Assembly (NCBI RefSeq): GCF_011045015.1
Contig: NZ_JAAKZY010000043.1
Span: forward strand, 1-56,995
Reading direction: 5' to 3'
Origin: Streptomyces scabichelini
GTDB lineage: Bacteria; Actinomycetota; Actinomycetes; Streptomycetales; Streptomycetaceae
Length of the DNA: 56,995 nt
The notes beneath the pieces were generated by a model. That model did not search any database. It was not told the origin of the DNA and saw only the letters and a program-made list of their open reading frames with translations. The translations under genes and the position numbers were made by a program. Below, piece after piece: positions 51,977-56,995 of the stretch (position 1 is the stretch's first letter; each line of letters starts with the position of its first letter).

Positions 51977-52953
51977 TTCGTACCTCCTACGATGCGCAGC
52001 TGACGCTCGACGGTCCGCTTGAGCAGCTCGACCTTGAAGCGGTTGTTCTCCAGCGGGCGGGCCCCCTCCGCCGCCTTCTCCGCGGCGGCTGCCCACAGGT
52101 CCTCCGAGGGGCGTTCACCGATGAGATGTCGCTCGACCGCGGGCAGCTTCCACGGCACCGTGCCCACTCCCCCGGCGGCGACCCTGGCCTCGCGGATCAC
52201 CCCGCCGCGCACGTGCAGCGCGACGGCCGCCGAGGTCAGCGCGAACTCGTACGACTGTCGGTCGCGCACCTTCAGATAGCCCGACTTCAGCGGACGCGGC
52301 AGGGCGGGGATCTCCACCGCCGTGATCAACTCGCCCCGCCGCAGGGCCTGTTCACGATCGGGGGTGTTGCCGGGCCGCAGCAGGAAGTCGGCGAAAGGCG
52401 CCCTGCGCTCCCCGTCCGGGCCCAGCAGGTGCACGGTCGCCTCCAGCGCCGCGAACGCCACCGCGACATCGGACGGGTGCGTGGCCACGCAGTCGTCGGA
52501 GGTGCCCAGGATGGCGTGGGAGCGGTTGAAGCCGTGCAGCGCGGCACAACCGGAGCCGGGGTCGCGCTTGTTGCAGTCGGCGGTGACATCACGGAAGTAC
52601 GTGCACCGGGTGCGCTGCATGATGTTGCCGCCGATGGTCGCCATGTTCCGCAGCTGAGCCGAAGCGCTCAGCTCCAGCGCCTCGGAGATGACGGGGAACA
52701 GGGCGCGGACCTTGGGGTGGGCGGCGGTTTCGGCCATGCTCACCAGGGCGCCGATGCGCAGCCCGCCGCGCTCGGTGACGGTGACTTCATGCAGGGGCAG
52801 GTCGCTGATGTCGACCAGGGTTTCGGGGCGCTCGACGGTCTCCCGCATCAGGTCGACGAGGGTGGTGCCGCCTGCTATGTAACGACCGCCTCGGCGGCCC
52901 GCGTCGAGGGCCTCACGGGTGTTGGCGGCCTTGGTGAAGGAGAAGGGATGCAT
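51973..52953 (-). CDS. paoB: FAD-binding subunit with extra 4Fe-4S motif (PaoB/YagS-like)
   Basis: 326 residues, ATG 52953. FAD_binding_5/CO_deh_flav_C protein: YIAGGTTLVDLMRE, LRNMATIGGNIMQRTRC, and the cysteine-rich insertion TRCTYFRDVTADCNKRDPGSGC, which in PaoB-type subunits holds an additional 4Fe-4S cluster. It therefore resembles the PaoABC/YagTSR aldehyde oxidoreductase more than ordinary xanthine dehydrogenase. Overlaps the Mo subunit gene by 4 nt and follows the 2Fe-2S gene by 12 nt. Confidence 0.9.
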   Translation of the reverse strand: MHPFSFTKAANTREALDAGRRGGRYIAGGTTLVDLMRETVERPETLVDISDLPLHEVTVTERGGLRIGALVSMAETAAHPKVRALFPVISEALELSASAQLRNMATIGGNIMQRTRCTYFRDVTADCNKRDPGSGCAALHGFNRSHAILGTSDDCVATHPSDVAVAFAALEATVHLLGPDGERRAPFADFLLRPGNTPDREQALRRGELITAVEIPALPRPLKSGYLKVRDRQSYEFALTSAAVALHVRGGVIREARVAAGGVGTVPWKLPAVERHLIGERPSEDLWAAAAEKAAEGARPLENNRFKVELLKRTVERQLRIVGGTK

Positions 52954-52965
52954 GTCGGCCGAACC

Positions 52966-53616
52966 TCACTTCCGGCCCGCGGTCTGCTCGACCGCGCGCA
53001 CGATCTTCACGTAACAGCCGCAGCGGCAGATGTTGCCGCTCATCCACTCCCGGATCTCCTCCGGAGAACCGGTGTGACCTTCCTTGATGCAGCCGACGCC
53101 GGACACGATCTGCCCTGGTGTGCAGTAGCCGCACTGGAACGCGTCCTCGTCGATGAACGCCTGCTGGAGCGGGTGCAGTTCGTCGCCTTCGGCCAGGCCC
53201 TCGATCGTGGTGACCTCAGCCCCCTCCACACGGACGGCCAGCGTCAGGCAGGAGTTGACGCGACGCCCGTCGACCAGAACCGTGCACGCCCCGCAGGCAC
53301 CCGCGTTGCACCCCTTCTTGGAACCGGTCAGTCCGAAGTGCTCACGGAGCAGGTCGAGGAGCGACGTCCGGTTGTCGACCGTCACCGTCCGCCGACGGCC
53401 GTTGACCGACAGGGAAACACGGCTGGAAGGCGCCGCCTCGGCGCCTTCCGCCTCCTCCTGGCCGCCGAGGTAGGTCCCTGTGATCACACCGCCCGCGACG
53501 ACGACACCACCGACCGCGGTGCTGGTGGCGATGAAGGTGCGCCGCGTGGGCGCCGGGGGGGACTCGTCGGCTCCGGTGGGGGGTGGGACAGCGGACTCGG
53601 GGATTTCAGTGGGCAT
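52966..53616 (-). CDS. paoA: 2Fe-2S subunit with Tat signal (PaoA/YagT-like)
   Basis: 216 residues, ATG 53616. A Tat signal (PTRRTFIATSTAVGGVVVAGGVI) precedes a ferredoxin-type domain: KKGCNAGACGACTVLVDGRRVNSC for the first cluster and FQCGYCTPGQIV with NICRCGCYVKI for the second. The twin-arginine leader implies the complete enzyme is exported folded. First gene of the operon; a 240-nt gene-free gap with the GH43 terminator lies upstream. Confidence 0.92.
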   Translation of the reverse strand: MPTEIPESAVPPPTGADESPPAPTRRTFIATSTAVGGVVVAGGVITGTYLGGQEEAEGAEAAPSSRVSLSVNGRRRTVTVDNRTSLLDLLREHFGLTGSKKGCNAGACGACTVLVDGRRVNSCLTLAVRVEGAEVTTIEGLAEGDELHPLQQAFIDEDAFQCGYCTPGQIVSGVGCIKEGHTGSPEEIREWMSGNICRCGCYVKIVRAVEQTAGRK

Positions 53617-53856
53617 GCTTACGCCTTCGCTTCACGGTCGGAATCAGCCGCACACAGCGGTACGGCGAGAGGCGAGATCGTCATCGCCGCAGGACCTTGG
53701 CAACCGCGCGTCCTGACGGCCGCGTCCGGTCACACGAGAGCCTGCCACCACCGTCACGTCCGTAACAGGGAGGGTTTTCTCCCCCCATCGGACCCGCAGA
53801 TCGCCTTCAACAGGACGATGCGGCGCCGGCTCGGAGCCGGCGCCGCATCAGCAAGT
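53617..53856. other. Intergenic region, xdh operon leader
   Basis: No gene seen. It holds the GH43 terminator and the likely upstream control region of the aldehyde oxidoreductase operon. No convincing operator was recognised. Confidence 0.4.
53817..53849. terminator. Terminator of the GH43 gene
   Basis: GATGCGGCGCCGGCTC and its exact complement (53834-53849) joined by one G, giving a very stable 16-bp arm hairpin starting 8 nt after the GH43 stop. Confidence 0.75.
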
Positions 53857-55359
53857 TCAGTGATCGAGCGGCTCGTAGTCGAACCAGTCGAAGTGAACCG
53901 AGCCGGCTGAGGCGAACATTCCGAGGACCCGGCCGGTGAAACCGCCGGCGACCTCCGTGGAGAGGTACCGGCCGTCGAGCGAGGTGAGCTCGGCGAATGT
54001 GCCGTCCGGTTCCTCGATGCCGATCGAGACGGTGTCGGGGCCGGTGCGTGCGTCGTTCACGGCCTCAATGGCGGCCACCTCGATACGGAGAACCACAGGT
54101 CCGGTCGGTACCGGCCGGGACGCCACGACTGTGCTCAACGGGCCGATACGGGCGCGCACTTGCACTACGCCGGATGCGGCATCGATGTCGTAGTGGTGCT
54201 GCTCGTCGAGGCGGACGGCCACGCCACCGCGCCCCTCCCCCACATCGACCAGGGCTCGCACGCGGCAGGACAGATGCTGCTGCCGCCGGCCGACGAACGT
54301 CACGTCGGTGTCGTCGAGCGATGCGCCGCGGGCGCGCAGGGTGAGCCAGCCGGGCCGATCCTTCGTGGTGCAGTCCTCCGCGGGACGATGACGCAGTGAG
54401 ACCCAGTACGGGGCCAACTCGCTCAGGTCGAAGTCGTCCCGGACCGGTGTGACGGCGCCCGGCTGGAGCGGCCACGGGGGCGCGGGCGCCTCGAGGGACA
54501 GTTCGCCGACGACCGGCCAGCCGTCCACCCATTCGACCGGCACCAGGTACGTTTCCCGGCCGAGGACGTGCCAGCCGGGGGTGCCGCCGCCCGGCCGCAC
54601 CCCGAGCAGCACCATCCACCATGATCCGTCGGGTGCCTGGACCAGGTCCGCGTGGCCGGTGTTCTGGATGGGGTGCTCGGTGCCGCGGTGGGTCAGGATC
54701 GGGTTGGCCGGGCATGGCTCGAACGGGCCGTCGGGCGTACGGCCGCGGGCGATGGAGACGCCGTGGCAGCGCTCGGTGCCGCCCTCGGCGATGAGCAGGT
54801 ACCAGTAGTCGCCGATCCGGTACAGGTGCGGTGCTTCCGGGGCCTTGGCTCCGGGCGTCCCGGACCAGATCCTGCGATCGGGACCGAAGGTCTCCCCGGT
54901 GTGGGGATCGAGGCGGACCTGTCCCACTCCGGCGACGGTGCACCAGCAGTTGCCCTCGTCGTCCCAGGCGAGATCGGGGTCGATGCCGGGGACCCCGGGC
55001 AGCCGGACCGGTTCGGACCAGGGGCCGGCCGGGTCGGAGGCCGTGAACAGCAGGTTGCCGTCACTGCTGACATTCGTGACGATCAGCCAGAACCGGCCGT
55101 CATGGTGGCGCAGGGTGGGCGCGTAAATCCCTCCCGAGGAAGGCGAGTCCAGCGGCAGGCGCAGTTGGCTCGGCCGGTCCAGCGCGTTGCCGATCTGGGT
55201 CCAGTGCACCAGGTCCCGGCTGTGGAAGATGGGCACGCCGGGGAAGTACTCGAAGCTGGAACACGCGACGTAGTAATCCTCGCCCACCCGGCAGATGCTC
55301 GGGTCGGGGTAAAAACCGGGGATCACCGGGTTGTTGATGGTGGTGCCCGTCTCGGACAT
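53857..55359 (-). CDS. GH43 beta-xylosidase/alpha-L-arabinofuranosidase
   Basis: 500 residues, ATG 55359 (AGGGTG about 7 nt upstream; GTG 55368 is an alternative). GH43 five-bladed propeller: NPVIPGFYPDPSI (catalytic Asp), VPGIDPDLAWDDEGN (pKa-modulating Asp), APEAPHLYRIGDYWYLLIAEGG (catalytic acid Glu). The C-terminal half is the concanavalin-like GH43_C2 domain (HHYDIDAASGVVQVRARIG). No signal peptide, so cytoplasmic, on imported xylo- or arabino-oligosaccharides. A CGAAAGTTTCG box 59-69 nt upstream of the ATG suggests control by the adjacent LacI protein. Confidence 0.9.
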   Translation of the reverse strand: MSETGTTINNPVIPGFYPDPSICRVGEDYYVACSSFEYFPGVPIFHSRDLVHWTQIGNALDRPSQLRLPLDSPSSGGIYAPTLRHHDGRFWLIVTNVSSDGNLLFTASDPAGPWSEPVRLPGVPGIDPDLAWDDEGNCWCTVAGVGQVRLDPHTGETFGPDRRIWSGTPGAKAPEAPHLYRIGDYWYLLIAEGGTERCHGVSIARGRTPDGPFEPCPANPILTHRGTEHPIQNTGHADLVQAPDGSWWMVLLGVRPGGGTPGWHVLGRETYLVPVEWVDGWPVVGELSLEAPAPPWPLQPGAVTPVRDDFDLSELAPYWVSLRHRPAEDCTTKDRPGWLTLRARGASLDDTDVTFVGRRQQHLSCRVRALVDVGEGRGGVAVRLDEQHHYDIDAASGVVQVRARIGPLSTVVASRPVPTGPVVLRIEVAAIEAVNDARTGPDTVSIGIEEPDGTFAELTSLDGRYLSTEVAGGFTGRVLGMFASAGSVHFDWFDYEPLDH

Positions 55360-55417
55360 GCTCGACACCCTGATCGGGTCCTTTCACTGGTTCAAGTTGG
55401 CAAGCACCTGCTGAGTA

Positions 55418-55428
55418 CGAAAGTTTCG
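55418..55428. promoter_or_regulatory. LacI-type box CGAAAGTTTCG upstream of GH43
   Basis: An 11-bp perfect odd palindrome CGAAA-G-TTTCG in the GH43 leader. A GAAAGTTTC core recurs at 56747-56755 before the secreted protein. Known Streptomyces xylanase genes have CGAAA/TTTCG boxes of this kind. Confidence 0.7.
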
Positions 55429-55530
55429 CAGCAAATCTCTAGAGAGTTTCCAGGTCTGGAGGCTGGCGACGGCCATCCTTGTGGTCAATGGTCACGCGCA
55501 CCTGGCGAGAGGCCGATACGCCCCGCGATG

Positions 55531-56607
55531 TCAGTCCTTCAACGGGGCTGTACTGCCCCGGACCGTAAGAGTGGTCGCGATCTCCAACCCGGCCTGGGGC
55601 GCCTCCTCGCCCCGACCGAGAGTGAGCGCCAGCTCCGTCGCCGCTACAGCCATCTCGGTCAGGGGCTGGTGAACGGTGGTGAGGGGCGGGTCCACCCAGG
55701 CCACGACCGGCAGGTCGTCGAAACCGACGACGCTGAGGTCGTCGGGGATGCGCAGGCCGGCCTCACGCGCGGCCTGGTAGACACCGAGTGCCTGCAGGTC
55801 GTTGGCAGTGAAGATAGCGGTCGGACGTTCGGACAGGGCCAGCAGGGAACTCGCCGCCTCGCAGCCGTCCTCACGGGTGAGTTCCGCATGCACCACGAGT
55901 TCCGGATCGACCGGCAGGCCGGCAGCCTGCATCGCGGAGCGGTATCCGTCCAGCCGGGCGACGCAGCACAGCACGTCCTGCGGTCCGCCGATCACGGCGA
56001 TACGGCGATGCCCGAGCTCGGTGAGGTGGCGGGTCGCGGCCCGGCCGCCGGACCAGTTCGTGGCACCCACGAACGGGACGTCGTCAGGCAGCTCCGCGGT
56101 CGGGTCGAAGACGACGAACGGGATCCCCTTCGCCTTCAGCTGCTCCCGCTCGGCCTCGGAGAGCTGGGCCACGGACAGCACACAGTTCGGACGCCGCGAG
56201 ACGGTGTCGTTCCAGGTCGGCGTGGTGTCATGCAGGCCGAACCGGGACACCATGAGACCGACGCCGTTCTCGCGGGCCACCCGCTCCACGCCCCGGATGA
56301 TCTCCACCGCCCACATGTCCTTGAGCTCACGGAACACGAGCTCCACGACGTTGCTCCGGCCGGCTCCGGCTGGTTTGCGGTAGCCGTATCTGTTGACCAG
56401 CTCCTCGACCCGGGCGCGCGTGTCCGCGGAAACCCCCGACTTGCCATTGATCACCTTGGAGACGGTCGGGACCGACACCCCCGCCGACTCGGCGATGTAC
56501 GCGATGGTGACCGGCCTGGACGACGTATCACCCTGCCCGCTTTCGTGATCCACCGGTCCGTCAGCTGCGTGGTCCGCCAAGTCCGCCAAGGTCGTCTTCC
56601 CGATCAT
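55531..56607 (-). CDS. LacI-family transcriptional regulator
   Basis: 358 residues from ATG 56607, with no strong ribosome binding site; a start about 20 to 32 codons further in is possible. The LacI HTH is VTIAYIAESAGVSVPTVSKVINGKSGVSADTRARVEELVNRYGY, beginning near residue 33, so the N-terminal extension is unusual. Periplasmic-binding-like sensor domain follows (ELGHRRIAVIGGPQDVLC, IFTANDLQALGVYQAAREAGLRIPDDLSVVGFDD). It sits between GH43 and a secreted protein with matching boxes at both promoters, and probably represses both until a xylan or arabinan breakdown product is present. Confidence 0.88.
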   Translation of the reverse strand: MIGKTTLADLADHAADGPVDHESGQGDTSSRPVTIAYIAESAGVSVPTVSKVINGKSGVSADTRARVEELVNRYGYRKPAGAGRSNVVELVFRELKDMWAVEIIRGVERVARENGVGLMVSRFGLHDTTPTWNDTVSRRPNCVLSVAQLSEAEREQLKAKGIPFVVFDPTAELPDDVPFVGATNWSGGRAATRHLTELGHRRIAVIGGPQDVLCCVARLDGYRSAMQAAGLPVDPELVVHAELTREDGCEAASSLLALSERPTAIFTANDLQALGVYQAAREAGLRIPDDLSVVGFDDLPVVAWVDPPLTTVHQPLTEMAVAATELALTLGRGEEAPQAGLEIATTLTVRGSTAPLKD

Positions 56608-56746
56608 CGAACCGCCCGCCCGCCGGCAGCGGGGGCGAAAGCTGGTTGAACAGCGTCGTGGGTGTGCCCGGCCATTCTCGCACCTCTTGCCGACGAACCT
56701 GTGGCCCCGGACACATCTTCATGTTAATTTCTCCGCCGCACAGAGA

Positions 56747-56755
56747 GAAAGTTTC
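56747..56755. promoter_or_regulatory. LacI-type half box GAAAGTTTC upstream of secreted protein
   Basis: The GAAAGTTTC core, 105 nt before the ATG at 56860, in the divergent region between lacI and the truncated gene. Confidence 0.5.
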
Positions 56756-56859
56756 CCTCGTTCTCTGGGTTCACGGTCGGCTTGAGACCGGCCCGCATGT
56801 CCAAGTCTCCGGCAGGGCCCCGCCGGGTCCGGGCCTCCACCAACCGGAAGGTGCACGTG

Positions 56860-56995
56860 ATGACGAGGAGACCGGCAAGCTTCCTTCACCGACGACGCCG
56901 GTCGTCGCGGCGCTTACGGAGACTGGCGGCACTCCTCCTGGCGATCGCCCTGCTCCCGCTGGTGCCCGCCGCCGCACAGGCCGCCGACCCACCCC
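56860..56995 (+). CDS. Secreted protein, 5' fragment (runs off right edge)
   Basis: ATG 56860 preceded by GGAAGG, with GTG 56857 next to it. The 45 codons visible encode an arginine-rich n-region (HRRRRSSRRLRRL), a hydrophobic core LAALLLAIALLPLVPAAAQAA and a probable signal peptidase site after AQA, so the product is exported. Codon 19 is TTA (56914-56916), which would make translation dependent on the bldA tRNA in Streptomyces. The mature domain is not present; from the shared boxes a xylan/arabinan-degrading enzyme is likely. Confidence 0.75.
   Translation, partial: MTRRPASFLHRRRRSSRRLRRLAALLLAIALLPLVPAAAQAADPP

Noticed and set aside
52126..53910. A 594-residue plus-strand frame opposite the FAD and 2Fe-2S subunit genes
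   Set aside because: The minus strand has ferredoxin and FAD-binding cysteine motifs; the plus frame crosses two genes and a terminator.

Overview
The window is high-GC actinobacterial DNA with GTG and TTG starts, a TTA-rare codon pattern and many Streptomyces hallmarks: a ram/amf-type class III lanthipeptide locus, SpoIIE phosphatase/anti-sigma modules, Methyltransf_19 proteins, MmyB-type regulators, and ABC sugar importers without a dedicated ATPase. It is very probably a Streptomyces chromosome, in an accessory part rather than the conserved core.

Layout. (1) 1-5091, minus strand: a c-di-GMP enzyme (membrane sensor-GAF-PAS-GGDEF-EAL) that continues in frame into a PLP-dependent alpha-oxoamine synthase, followed by a SAM methyltransferase cut by the left edge. 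(2) 5103-13576, plus strand: a two-promoter locus for a cell-surface or exported glycan, with a GT2, polytopic membrane proteins, a Wzx-like flippase fused to a second GT2, a CE4 deacetylase and a GH39-like lipoprotein. (3) 13594-17266: an ATP-grasp ligase and FAD monooxygenase pair with its own promoter, a TetR regulator, and the remnant of an aldo/keto reductase. (4) 17354-25404: a Nudix hydrolase facing a complete class III lanthipeptide operon (LanKC, a 42-residue precursor missed by simple ORF length cutoffs, two ABC half-exporters) with a convergent RamR-like regulator. (5) 25600-31509: a repeat hairpin, a broken methyltransferase, two SpoIIE-type phosphatases and an intact Methyltransf_19. 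(6) 31558-34216: an MmyB-type regulator facing a cupin, a carboxymuconolactone-decarboxylase-like protein and an SDR. (7) 34305-48505: a galactoside/galactan utilisation island: GH5-like, secreted GH2, GH42 and ABC importer genes, then a full De Ley-Doudoroff route (galactose dehydrogenase-like SDR, lactonase, galactonate dehydratase, KDGal kinase, KDPGal aldolase) with a FadR-type GntR regulator. A shared AT-rich palindrome sits in both divergent intergenic regions. (8) 48550-53616, minus strand: a PaoABC-like molybdenum aldehyde oxidoreductase with an XdhC maturation factor. (9) 53817-56995: a GH43 arabinofuranosidase/xylosidase, a LacI regulator and the start of a secreted protein, with CGAAAGTTTCG-type boxes.

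The most interesting points are the new lanthipeptide precursor, whose gene overlaps the synthetase gene by 68 nt; the GGDEF-EAL/alpha-oxoamine synthase fusion; the flippase-glycosyltransferase fusion that keeps an internal ribosome binding site; the related promoter dyads at 5139, 8856 and 16319; and the mutually exclusive hairpins in the Nudix/lanKC divergent region. All family calls were made by eye from translated sequence; no database search was run.
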